Notes under the pieces: model-generated
Databases searched by the model: none
Told to the model about the DNA's origin: nothing
The model's input: only the letters and a program-made list of their open reading frames with translations
NCBI GenBank assembly: GCA_009760855.2
Contig: WPIO01000007.1
Location: 1,803,001-1,867,000 of the forward strand
DNA: 64,000 bases
Direction: 5' to 3'
DNA from: Cristatella mucedo
Taxonomy: Eukaryota > Bryozoa > Phylactolaemata > Cristatellidae
Shown: piece after piece, positions 21,120 to 34,000 of the stretch
Position numbering within the stretch: position 1 is the stretch's first letter
How the letters are laid out: each line of letters begins with the position of its first letter
Program-made: the position numbers and the translations under genes

Positions 21120-22060
21120 GCATTCTTCCGCCGCGGAGACCTCTAGCTTGATAGTGCAATATTTCTGCTCGCTGTCGTTCGTCGGAACGTCTCAAGTCTC
21201 GTCGGCGATAGTGCGACTGGGGCGCCTCCGGCAGCCGCCGGTATAGCTCTAGCTGGGCGGTGTGTAGTATGCAGTCGTCCGACTCCACCCGTTCCGCCGT
21301 CTGGTGACGACAAAGCGTTGCCGTTACGGGACAATGAAGCCGCGGTCGGCTCTCACCGCATGGCCCGGCCCACGCCCCCACCCGCCGGATGCCGTCTGAA
21401 CGCCGTCGAGCGCTTCGAAGGGGAACCGTTCGAACGGCCGATCTGGAGGACCGCCGGAGACGGTCAGCCGAGCGCCGGCAGGGCGCTCGGCCCTGCGCCG
21501 ACACGTCTCGGGCGCGTCTCGGCGCTCGAGAGCTTGGGCGGGTCGGCCGAGACACTCGCAGTCATAGCCAGGTACGGCCCGGACGCCTCAGCAGCGCGGC
21601 AGAAGCGGCTGCACCGCCGCCGTCCCAGCAGACGCCGCCGCCGCTTCGAGAGGCAAGAGGAGCCTCGGCCGCGGCAGCAGCGTCTCAGCGACGGCGACGG
21701 TCGCCTTACATTGAGCGGTGCGTTCCGGCTTGTCTAGTCTTGGCTGCAGTTGCACGTGTGGCGGGCGCCAGCCTCTACGGTGAGCACAGCTTTGCCGCGC
21801 AGCCGCCGGCGCCGCGGCGCTCGTGGGCTCCCGCCGGACTTGAAAGCCGACCCTGACCTTCAGCCGTCAGCTATCCTCTCCCTGGAGTTGCGGTTGCTGC
21901 TTCAGCGGCAGTTGCGGCAGCGGCGGCGATGGCTGCAGCGAAATCCTCCGATCTGCTTCGTCACGGATACCGTCGTCTTGACGAACCTCTGCACTATGTC
22001 CGGCTTGAAAAAGTGTCGTTTACTTTTGCAGGGACCAGCTGGTCGTACGACGGCAACGAC
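21120..22060. promoter_or_regulatory. CpG-rich first-exon region of carbonic anhydrase gene
   Basis: CpG and overall G+C rise sharply here against a window that is otherwise AT-rich and CpG-poor. The block holds the two first exons of the carbonic anhydrase gene, so it probably contains the promoter. All the long overlapping frames on both strands (for example 21389-21856 and 21103-21555) are explained by high G+C. I cannot place a transcription start. Confidence 0.6.
21710..21779 (+). CDS. carbonic anhydrase exon 1, signal peptide
   Basis: The last 23 codons before the donor (g|gtgagc at 21780) encode a textbook signal peptide: Glu-Arg, then [17 protein letters not shown] with a good cleavage site before SLY. 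It ends in phase 1 and joins exon 2 in frame. The odd point is the start: in this frame the codon at 21710 is ATT and the nearest in-frame ATG is far upstream at 21389. The true start may be a non-AUG codon, an unseen upstream exon, or an ATG lost by mutation or sequencing error. My left boundary is therefore a guess. Confidence 0.55.
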
Positions 22061-25000
22061 GGTAAGCTAAGATTGGGCTTGCCAACGGTGTTTAGCTTGC
22101 ACTGATGAACGGGTGTAAACCTCTGGGAGCCGAAACTTAATACAGGAGCTCGTGTGGCCTTCTTTCCCGAGTGCCTGACTAGTGCCAGCTCTTATTAACC
22201 CCGGTCGTGGGCTCAAGTCGTGCAGCAGTCAATTTTTTTACAGTGAGCTACAACCAGTGTGCAGGCAGCTACAGTTCTTCTTCTACTGCAATGATGATGA
22301 CGCTGTTGAATCAGCTTGCTATTACCCATTTTGGGCACCTGATTGGGATCGCGAGGGCCTAACAGACTGACAGGGTGCTGAGGCCTGAGAAGGCTTTCCT
22401 GGATCTGGCTCGAGGAGGAAGCTATAATAATAATCATCGTCGTCATAAATTATAATAATAAGATATTTGTATAGCCTCCTCAGATAACCAAATGTATCTC
22501 TCAGCACTGTGCTGTAAGGAACGCATGTCCGTATGGAATGAGATAGGAGCCTAGCGATCGATGTGCAGCCTCAGTGCAGATAAGATCCTTGACCCTTGGC
22601 CTCTTTAAAAAGGCTGCTAATAGGCCAGTCGTTAAGAAGGCACCACTGGGACCAGACGAACTTCTGCTAATCTTCTTCTTGCTACTTGTGCTCACACTAC
22701 ATAAGTACAGCTGTTCTTAACACAGACACACACTATAGCGAGCAGTGGCAGACCAGCGGATTGTGTATATTCAAACTTCGAGCCAGCAAGTAAGTTCCAG
22801 TCTTGTTTAGAGCGTATCACACCACAGAGGCAGCATTGCTTCGGGCGTGTGACGACCTTCTCGGGAATGCAGACTTGGGTAAATTCACCCTGCTTGTTCT
22901 GCTTGATCTTGCGGCAGCGTTCAATACCATTGATCTCAAATTCCTTCTTGAGTGCCACTCCTCTCGCCTGGACACAACTGTCACAGCACTGCAAAGGCTT
23001 AGATCATATACGAGAGAGGACATTAGAGAATTGATATCAGCTGGTAACGCTTACCCTAAATGTCTCTGAAGTATCGGGTACTCTATGGCTTTGCGCTTTG
23101 ATATAATTATAGTCACAATTCATACTCTCTCTTCCGAAGTAATCTCCAAGCATATTATTGGGTTTTACTGTAATGATAGCATACAGTTCTACCTATGCTT
23201 TGATCCCTTCCGGCCTTCAAGTGCCTCAAGCCCTCTCAACTTACTTGCAGGTATTGCCGGAATTGCACTCTGATTAGGCAAATTTTCTTCAATTAAATTA
23301 TCATTAAACCAATTTACTCGTTTTTCGAAACCCGCAACGACTTAGAAATTGAAAAACCTATCTCCTACAATGGTCTTAGCTGGCATATCTTCGGCAAGGA
23401 GCTGCGAAATTGAAATCCGGTTGTCCTTTCCCGAAGTGACTTTTCTCTAAACGACCGTATCAGCTCCGAAATCAAGTCTGCCAACTTTCAGCTGCTTAGT
23501 ATTTCAAAAGTGCGGACCTCCGTAGACAGGGATACAACGTCAAATTTGGTCCTTGTATTTATGACATCTCATTTCAAATTCTGCAACTAGCTTCTGGCAT
23601 ATATTGCAGCCTAGGCAATCAGGTGCTTAGAGTTTGCGCAAACTCCATAGCTAGCCTTGACTGTCCTGAGAGTCACATTTGCCGAATAACAGCACTTTTT
23701 TGTGGACCTGCATTGGCGATTTATCAAATAGTGCATCGACTTAAAGGGGTTTTCACTTACTTTTTCGTCCGTTTACTTCTTTGTCCAGCCTCTTAATAAG
23801 ACCTCCTGCCCAATCGCACTACACACGGCTCTTACGTCTCGAGTCCTATAGATTTGCCTCTAACACCAATGCCCATGGAAACCATGTCTTTAGTTTGTAT
23901 GACCCCGTAGCCTAGAGCTCACTCCCGACTGACGTCGCAACAACCCCTATCAGGAGAACATTTAAAGAGAAGCTAAAAATGCACCTGTGCCTTAGACCAT
24001 TTGTTTAGTTATTGCGAATTGTTCTTGTTGTGCTTATGAGTACTGACCTGTGCATACTATCACTAAACACATTGACGTGCTTCTTATAGGTATATTCAAA
24101 GTTTCGTAGCAATAGATTTATTTCTTTGCAAGTGCTATACAAGCGTGTATCTATCAAGTTAATTCGTTTTACTTTAAATATTTTATGCCAAGGACTATTC
24201 AAAGCGACTCAGCCGGAAAAGGTGCTTGTTGAGCTTCTTTTCAAATGTAATTTCATGGATGTCATGACGTCAGTTGAGAGTGAGTTCCGACCTGTGGGAG
24301 CATGTGAACTGAAATCTCCAAAGAATTTGAGGTCTGTTAGAGATGCAAATACACAAGTTTAGTGACTCTACTATATCGTACGATTCCTGGCCTGATTGTG
24401 AAATCGTTCTGATAGGTAGGCGGATCGATAGAGTGAAGGGACCTAAAGATGAGTGAGAAAATCTTGATGTCGATTGAAGTTGCTTGATGGGTAGCCTTTG
24501 CATGTCTGCGAGAAATTGTGTGTTGGAGCGATTGCATCACTTGCGACAGACAAGCTGCACATGCTTGCATCTGCAGCTGAAGTGTTTTCCCTTGGCCTAA
24601 GCAGCCTAAACAAGGCTTCGAGAGAGAGAGCCTAGTTATGAGCACCCGGTGAGTCGTAGCGATTCAACTCTTGGTTTCCTCTCAGTCGGTCTTCGCTCCG
24701 CCTCTATGAAATTCTAAAGTGCAGTCCGGCTGCTTTAAAAGTAATTTAAAAATTAGCTGACCTAACAGCTTTTATTAGTAGCGGCAGAAGTGCCTTAATA
24801 TTTATCACCACTGCTTGCCGTGGGCCGTACGAGGGTCGCCCACGGCCGTACTCAAAGCCTCGACTTGGGTAGTGAAGAATCAGCTTACTACCTCTGGGGT
24901 GAAACCGATTGGCTGAGGACCGCCCACTGCAGGAATCGAATCCGCTACCCGATTCATGAAGAGCCAGCACCTTAACCCTGGGCTATAACTGTTGCGGCGT

Positions 25001-28000
25001 ATTTGGAATGGTCTTTCTAATCAATGTCGGCATCAGCGCCCAAATTTGACTATACTCACCTCTCATCCGGTTTAACCGGCAAACATAAGCCCTTGAATGG
25101 GGTCCAAGAAACTCAGTATGCATCGGAAGACATGATACTCGAAGGGAAAGGTTCTCGAAGGTTCTTGAAGAGAAAACCTTGTGTTTGCTTGTACGTTCAC
25201 TGGGTAGTTCAAGCTATTGACAATTGGATGGGCAGGGCTGAGGCTATTTGTTTTTATACGTCTCATTTATTCTTGCTATTCTTTCCAGTAAGTCTTGTGC
25301 AAGATGTGCGAATGCCTGTCCATAATGCAGCTTCGTTAAGATGAGCCTTGTAATGATTTCTTTGATAATTTCGTAGTAGTTTCGTTGCCGTTTTGGCCGT
25401 TCAAAGCGAAATGCAGAGGGCTTGCTCTGTTTTACTTGTCATATAATTTTCCAATCAAGATCTTATGACGGCTTTTAATATAAGTTTGCCAGAGAACTTG
25501 CATTCACCCAAATGCACATGCTGAGCCGTCAAAGCATTGCCAGGATTAATAACCGATGGGACAAACATTGCAGATGTAATATATAGTCCCAATATTGTCA
25601 AAACTAAGGCAGCGCGGTAACAGCCCGTTAACAGGAAGCATTCGGCCCGTTAACAGGAAGCAACAGGCAGCTCAAAGAAATGCCCTGGCGGTCATCTTTG
25701 TGGCTGGCGCTCGGAAATGATGAGACTTGGCGAGCGGCGTCGCACGGTTATGCTGTTACCCTAATGCTAGACGGCCTTCATCGTCTGCATGTCCGCGCTT
25801 AGTATTAGCTGCGATGAGCAGATTGGCCGTACTGTGCCGACTGTCTAAGCTACCTCGAGGAGTAACGGCTGGCTAGGTGCTGAACAGGTGGCAGTCTGTT
25901 TGACCATAGCTTCCTGCCGACTGTGCAATTACCTCCGTATGAGTCGGCTCTCTTACGTTTTAATGTGCCTAGGGTTCTTTCTGGCATCAGAATGACAGCA
26001 GAGGCACATTAATTTTACTTGTAACGTATCGTGGCATTGCGAGTGAGGAGCTGGATGCACTCGTAACCGTAATTTTTTCTCTTGACTATATCTGCAACTC
26101 TGTATTCAGAAAATTCTCGACTGTTTGCACCGCCCCGTTGTGAAGAGAGCACGCAAATATGCTTCCCATCCATGCAAGTTATAAGCAGTTCCTTTTGAAA
26201 TCTAACAGCCTTTGGTAGACAAAATTACCAATCTGGACGGGTTCATTCATGAAGTGCCTTGCCCTCATTAAGCAGGGATAAGCAGCTCTCTGTACAGCCT
26301 TTCCCATTGACCTGCACTAGCTTCCGATCAAGCAAGATACTCATCATTCAATTTCCAGGTTTGTTCACCTACTTTTAGGCGCTTTCATTTGTTTCTCCTG
26401 CTTACCTAACTATTTGAGTTACTTCCAAGCAGCATGACCAGCTCTCTCCTGTCATTAAGCTGTACCTCTAACCAACTGTAAATCCATTAGAGACATTAGT
26501 GCCTGTAGTTCGTACACCCCCTAAGCCTGAAAGTCGACGATAAAAACTCCTGTCACGACATCCCTCACTTAAGCTAAAAAAAGAGAAAAGAAAGCTAAGC
26601 AATGCTAGAGGCTAGAAAACCAAGCGTTCCTCACTTTAGTCACACTGATCGCAGTTAGACCGATCGTTTGTATTGTCCTTTATGAGCTGATGCCTGCTGA
26701 CACCGTGTATTCTATTGATAAACCGTGATGGCACACTAGGTAAGGCGGCTGCTTTTCACAACCTCGGTCCCGAGGTTGTGGGTTTGAATCCTGCGGTGGG
26801 CAATCCTTTATTGCTACTGCAAGCGGTGGTGATAGCCGTCAAGGCTCTTCGGTCACTAGAAAAAAGAGGCTGTTAAATCAGCCAGTATTTATTCATTTAT
26901 TTATTTATTTAAACAATTGATTTGTCTCCTTACTGCCACACGTAAAACACCTGCTACGAGGTTTGTTGGTCTTGAATTACTGTATAAATATCGTACTATT
27001 ATCAATATTCTTACGAAGGCTAACAGCAGACGTATTTAGGTGCCTCCCTCGGTTCGAGAGGATTTTCTTTTCAGAGAGTTGTTGGAGATCAATCACTGGG
27101 AAAGGACTTTTGACGGCGAATCCCTCCATTGAAAGACCGAAAGCTTAGTCGAAGAACCCGATGGATTTCACCTGGTGCTGTAATATACAGTAGTTTTACT
27201 AGGTCCAGCAAACGGAGCTCGTCTTTTGAAGACCATCTACCATCATCTCTGTGGTCTTCACAGGTAGACTAACTTAGCCCAGCTATAACCGATATCGTTA
27301 ATGCTTCTCTAGAAAACAGGATTGTACTCAAGTCCTTCAAATCGGCCATCATTCGACCGATACTTTAAAAGCTTGGATTAAATACAGGGATCCTTGCAAA
27401 CTATCGCCCGGTTTCCCTTCTTCCTTTTTTCAAAGATTATTGAAAAATGTTTGCTAAGCAGCTGGTAGCACACATTGAAAAGCATGAAGTTTCAGAAAGA
27501 TTTCAATCGGGGTTGAAGCGGCAGCACTCCACTGAAGCTGCTCTCCTCCATGTTGCCTGTGAAATCTTATGTAGCAACGATGGGAATGTCATCGCCCTGG
27601 CACTGCTAGATCTATCTGCTGCCTCCAACACCATTAATCACGATGTCCTACTTGAACGATTGAACAAAGATCGATCTAGCAGGTGACACACTGGCATGGT
27701 TTAAATTGTACTTGTCCGATCGTGTTCAATCCTTGTCGTTCCGGGGTAAGGCTACATCAGCCAGACCAGCCACTTGTGGATTCTCTCGAGGGTCCGTCCT
27801 CGGTCAGTTGCTGTTCTCCATTTATACTCACCTCTGGGAAAAGTGATTGAGGCCCATGAACTAGGATATCACTTTTATGCTGACGATACCCAGCTGTATT
27901 TTTCATTTAAAGCGTCGGAATCTGCTGCAGCGACTGATAAATTCTATGAATGCTTGCCTTGCCAAAATTCGATTCTGGATGTCTGCTGATTACCTTAAGC

Positions 28001-31000
28001 TAATCGTCGATAAAACTACACTGCTCCTCATAAGAAACCCTAAGTGCATGGCTAGGCTGGAAAGCTTTACTCTTCTAATAAGTGATGCAGGCGTGCAACC
28101 ATCACCATCTGCTCGGAATTTATGTGCCGTCTTCGACAGTTGCCAAGATATTAAAAACTTCGTTACGATGACTGCTTCAACAGCTAGCCATCACGCCCGG
28201 TCCCTATTTAAGATTTAAAATGTCTTCCACGGTTTAGCCGTGATGGCACACTAGGTAAGGCGGTTGTTTTTCACTACCTCGGCCCCGAGGTCGTTGGTTC
28301 TAATCCTGGGCTGAGCGATCCTTTATCGCGGCTGCAAGCGTTGGGGATCCTAAAGGATCTTTTCGCTATGCAAAGGAGGGCTGAATCAGCAATTTTTAGT
28401 TTTTTTCTAGCTTTGACTCCGGTTTAGTCTCGGCTAGACTCTTGTAGGTTTCTGTTTGGCTGGGATACCGAAAACGGTCACTAGACCACTGCAGCTGGCT
28501 ATGTAATGTAATGTAATGTATCTTCGTCTGTAACTCCACAAAGTCATAAAGACCATGTGGGTGTTACGCAGGAGAGTTTTTTATAGCGCACTCACAGCCT
28601 AAGCGGCTTTCGGTACGTATTCGGTAGCCAACAGACTTCGTCTCACGCAACAAAGAAAAAGTGAGAAGCATAGCAGAGTCAGGAGAGCAGTTGAGGTAGT
28701 GAGTAGCATAGAAGTAGCTGTTCAGGACCGCTGAAAAAGCTGTGCCATAGTCGGCAGATGGAGAACAGTTGTCGTTGCGTAGGAATTGTGGAAGCGAGTT
28801 CCACAGTCTAGGACCTGCAGAGCTAAAGCTTCTGTCGCCAACTGTCTTTAAGCGGAGGAATGGGACAGCTAATTTATTGTCCACACAGGACCTGAGGGCA
28901 CGAACAGGCTGAAAATGATGCAGCAGTTCAGCTAGGTACGAAGGAGCTAAGCCGTGGCAGGCCTTGTGGGTCAGCGTAAGAACTTTGCTCTGTATCCTTT
29001 GCTCAACCGGCAACCATCCTAGCTCTTTTTCTGCAAAGGTGACACGTGCTCAAACCGTTGGGACTTGAAGACCAGCCTTGCAGCCATATTCATAGTCAGC
29101 TGTAGTAGCATAATAGCTTTCTTTGGCAGCCCAGCCAAAAGGGAATTACAATAATCAAGCCGAGACAGAACTAAAGAGCTAGTTAAATCTTTTACATGCC
29201 ACTGTGGGAGACAGCTTCTAATCTTGGATAGGGATCGGATGTGATGGCTAGCTGTAGAGGCAGTCTTCTGAATGAAGCCTTTGAAATTGAGGCAGCTGTC
29301 GAACACGACACCTAGATTACGAGCACGTGGTGAAGGTCGCACAATAGCATCACCAATTAGAACAGCAAAGCCTTTTAATCCAGCCACACGCTTAGGGTGT
29401 CCTATGAGAAGCAGTTCGGTTTTATCGTCATTTAATTTCAGGAAGTTTTCCGACATCCAGGATCGAATATCGGCAAGGCAAGCATTCAGTTCCTCAGTTG
29501 CTGCAGCAGATTCCGACGGTTTAAATGACAAATACAACTGAGTATCGTCAGCATAGAAGTGATATCCTATTCCATGGGCCTTAATAACTTTTCCCAGAGG
29601 TTGTGTATAAATGGAGAGCAGCAAGGGACCGAGTACAGACCCTTGAGGGACTCCACAGGTGACCCTTCTCATGTCTGAGACCTGACCCCCACACGACACG
29701 GATTGAACACGATCAGACAAGTATGAGTTAAACCACGCCAGTGCTTCGTCTGCCAGACCGATCGTTGTTCTCAATCGTTCAAGAAGAACTTCGTAATCAA
29801 TGGTGTCGAAGGCAGCAGACAGATCTAGCAGAGCTAGGGCAGTGACATTCCCGTCGTCGTTGCCACGTAGAATGTCATTGTTAACACGGAGGAGAGCAGT
29901 TTCAGTAGAGTGCTGCCTCTTGAACCCTGATTGAAATATTTCTGACATTCCGTTATTTTCAATATGTTCAAATAGCTGCTTAGTAACAATTTTCCAAGAA
30001 TCTTTGATAAGAACGGGAGACGGGAAACTGGACGATAGTTTGCTAGGACCTCTGTGTCTCATCCAGGCTTTTTAAGAATAGGTCTAACGATTGCCGATTT
30101 GAAGGACTTGGGGACGACCCCTTTTCCCAAAGAACCATTACAAATCTTGGTTATGGCAGGGCTAAGTTGGTCTGCAAGTGAAGACCACAGAGATGAAGGT
30201 ATAGGGTCTTCAGGAGACGAGCTCTTTTTGCTAGACCTTATTAAGGCAGCCACATCACAGGCAGAAACATCGCAGAACCTTTTAAGAAAGGTCACAGGTT
30301 GAGGAACGGCGATTGCTTTGGTCGGAGGGGGCCTAATGGAGGCACGAATGTGCACAATTTTTTCAGTAAAACAGGCTGAAAACTTTTCGGCGGAGCCCTT
30401 AATATCTGCGGAGTCAGACCTCACAGCATTGGCCAGTAAATGGTTTACTGTCTTATAAATCTGTTTAGTGTCCGATTGGCAGGAGTTCAGCTTTCTAATG
30501 AAAAAAGAAGCCCTGGCTCTTTTAAGCTTTCGGGTGTAAACTCGAAGGAAGTCTTTAAAATTGAATAGGTCTGCCTTAGACCCCGATTTCTTGAAACGAC
30601 GTTCCAGCCTGCCCTTAACACGGCGCATCTTAAGGAGTTTTTTGTAAAATGAAAGGAATCTCGACGACTTTGAACACGGATAGAGCGAACGGGAGCATGC
30701 TTGTCAAGAGCACTCCTGAGTGTCATGTTCATCGCATCGGTGAGAATATCGAGGCTGCCGGTCGAGTCTGAATGCAGATGAAGAAGGCCTGCATCACAAA
30801 CAGATTTGAAGAACTTGTCCATGTCAATGCTTTGTAAGTTACGTCGTTTGGCAAATTCGACATTGCCCTGTACGTACAAGGGAGCAGGAACAGCAAACGA
30901 GACCGAACAATGATCTGAGAGGGTCAGTGGGCACACCACAAAGTCAGTTGGCAGGACATCCTTAGTGATCACGTGATCTAGAATGTGGCCACCGACGTGG

Positions 31001-34000
31001 GTGCTATGATTAACGTGTTTGGCCAAACCAAAATTCTCCAGACAGTCAAGAAATGAGCGGACCTGGCTGTTGCTAGGGTTGTCAACGTGAATATTGAAGT
31101 CTCCTACAATCAGTAACGGCCTGTCACACACAAATATTTTAGCGAGGAACTCTGAAAACTCCTCTATAAACAAGTTTAGACAGCCAGAAGGAGGCCGGTA
31201 TATCGAAACGGTGAGGGGCATTGTCTTTGATGAAGACCTGATAGCAACCGATTCAAACGATGACCCATGCGAGAAACTGCACATTCTTAAGCCAAACGAT
31301 TCGCGAACAACAATTGCAACCCAGCCACCAACCTTGTCAGAACGCATGGACTGATAGAATGAGAACCCGGGTGGGGTGGTCTCGGAAATACAGCTACTGG
31401 AACAAGGCGTCATCCAGGTTTCGGTAAGCAGAAATGCATCTAGCTTCTCCTGGACCACCTGATCGCGGATAAGTAACCCCTTGGTTTTTAGCGAGCGGAC
31501 ATTTAGTAGGCGGAATTTAAGAGGCTGTCCAACAACTGGGCGACAGCGATGAAGTGGCTCGTATTCTCTACTGTTTGCGTCCGGCCCGGCGGACACCGGC
31601 TCTTCGAATTTGAATTGGACCTTGGTAACGGCCGTCGGACGACGTTTCACAACGTGCTGGGCTACTGCGGCTGGGCTACTACCGCATCAAGTACTATTCA
31701 GCGCTTTAAATTTACGAGTCGTAGTTTGATAGCCGAGCTGTTTATAGGGCGAACGCAGGATGCAGGAAGGTTCTCGCTGACCCGCCGGAGAAGGCCCGCC
31801 GGTAGGTATCGACTAATGGCGACATCGCATCTTATGCTAAGCAGGTCCTGTTTTGTTTAGCATATCCGAGGACAGTTCATAAATAGTCACAGCGAAGATA
31901 GCAGCGTAATACCCGAAGGTACTACGGAGAAATCAAGTAAAGGTCCACACCACGATAGGAGTCGCCCGAGGCCGCTCTTTAGCGCGGGGAGGAATGGGTA
32001 TAGAAGCGAAGCCAGTTGGCAAATCCCAGAGGTTTACCCATGTGTCTCCTTTGCTAAAAGAGCTAGGATGGCTGAGGATGATAAACGGATACAGAGCAAA
32101 TGTTTTTGTGCTGAATCCAAAAGACTCGTCATAGTTTGGCTCTTCCATTCCTAGCTGAACTGCTGCACCAGCTTCAGCCTCCTCATGTGCTGTACCAACA
32201 ATAAATTTGCAGTTCAGTTCCTCTGCTTAAAGACCGTTTGCTACAGAAGCTTTTTCTCTGCAGGTCCTAGACTCTAAAACTTACTTCAAAGATTCTTACG
32301 CAATGACAACTACTCTCAGCTACTGACTAGGGCAATTCTTTCCAACCGTCCTGAGCTGCTAATTCCATGTTACTTACTAACGCAACTGCTCTCCTGACTC
32401 AGCTACGCTTATCACGTTTGGCTTTTTGGGTTAGATGAAGTCTGTTGGCTACCTAATGCGTACGGAAAGCTGCTTATGGTGTGAATGGACTATACAAATC
32501 TCTCATGCGTAACACCCACATAGTCTGTGTGGCTTGGTGGAGTTACAGGCACTAACGGTTGGGTTGCAAACATGTAACGGTTTTTCAGCTACACGTCAAT
32601 TGCATACTGTGTTAGCGCCCTTAATAGAGCACGTGCACATGCATACGGAGAGCGAGAAATAAGAAAGAGAGAGAGAGAAGGGAGAGGGAGAGATAGATAG
32701 ATAGATAGAGATAGATAGAAATAGATATATAGATAGAGAGAGCGAGAAGCGAAGACATTGGGATGGTGATCATAAATAGCGAGCAGGTGAGTAAGAGAGA
32801 TAGAGCAGGTAAGCCATTATACTATACTGGAGGACGTTTTCGTGAGGTGAGACGCGAGTGGATGCTAAAAACGATCTCCGAGAATAGAGCGCCACGATGC
32901 GGATTCCCAGCTCTCCTTCTGCAGGGGCAGCCATTATTTCTCTACTGCTGCAGGACCAAGCCTCTGGAGTAACGAATTCCCAACGTGTGGAGGCAGCGAG
33001 CAATCACCGATTGACCTACAGAGCACCTGCACATACAAGCCGTTCTCAGCTTTCTCCGGTGGCTTCATCAATGCCGTGCCGAGTGTTGCGAATATGATGC
33101 TACAAAACATCGGCTACACTGGTGAGTAGTGTAACTAAAAAAGCTCCGCACACGTGGCGTACTGTGCCGGTTTTCAAGTGCTGTAGCCAACTGTCGAATC
33201 CGATTTGGTTCACATCTACACGAAATAACCAGGTCGCCTCAGCTACAGAGTTTCTGGCGAAAGCCCACTTACCGTTGCTAAGGTATCGTGAATTCTTAAC
33301 GAGAACTGGACCGAGATGCAACGCATCAATGAGGGATTTAAGTCCGAGGTACGCCGAGAGCTCGTTCTGCGGCAGTTCGGGTATCCGTCGGTCATGCAAG
33401 AAGATTGAGGCAGGCACGGCCATTAGAACCCCGGCGGGTGACCGAGCAGCACTTTTCCGGAAATAGTAAATATTAAACAAAATAATAAACATTACCATAC
33501 AGTGGATCAACGGTGCACAGGTTCAAAGAGCTGGTGTCATTCTAGCACTGAGCATAGCGTAGTGGTCTCGTCAATCCCTTTCATCTGGTATAGGCTGCTG
33601 TTGGTTTTAAAGGCTTAGCCAGTAAACCAATCTATTTATGTGGAATTTGCTGCTCTTCTTGGGCGGGAAGCCGATTTCCTGAAGCTATGCATGCTGATCT
33701 AGATCAGTATTGCACGCCACCTCAAGCTACTGTCAAACTGTAGTTCTACTGTAGGGACTCACGTGAAGATGGCGGTGCGACAAAAAACGAAGCCCCCCTA
33801 GGAGAATTGTGGTGGCGATGACGACTGTATTGCATTTTACACAGGCAACGCAAGCGTTCGAGCATGCGTACGGATGTACCAGCCGTCGTGGAAGCAGCTC
33901 CGGAGGGCCAGAGAGAAGTGAGAGTAAGAGGGAAAGAAAGAGGAAATAGCGTCCACACAGGCGGCTGGACAAGCAGAAAGCTCTTTGCTGCAGGACTAGC

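Larger units (their letters stand above)
28505..31996 (-). mobile_element. LINE-A, full-length CR1/L2-like retrotransposon
   Basis: A 3.5-kb element in antisense to the host gene. The 5' end (near 31996) is shared with the copy at 46870-49075, which argues that it is the true start. A 5' UTR of about 340 bases is followed by one coding region (endonuclease, then reverse transcriptase), a C-terminal domain, a short 3' UTR and a tail of about three ACATT units at 28505-28519. No separate ORF1 is seen. The copy is the best preserved in the window but has at least two frameshifts and a stop. Confidence 0.9.

Noticed and set aside
21103-21856. Long overlapping frames on both strands of the CpG-rich block as separate genes
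   Set aside because: High G+C removes stops. Only the short part ending at 21779 is supported by splicing logic and a signal peptide.
29272-31860. + strand frames at 29272-29541, 30054-30302, 31094-31354 and 31549-31860
   Set aside because: They are antisense to the LINE-A polyprotein.
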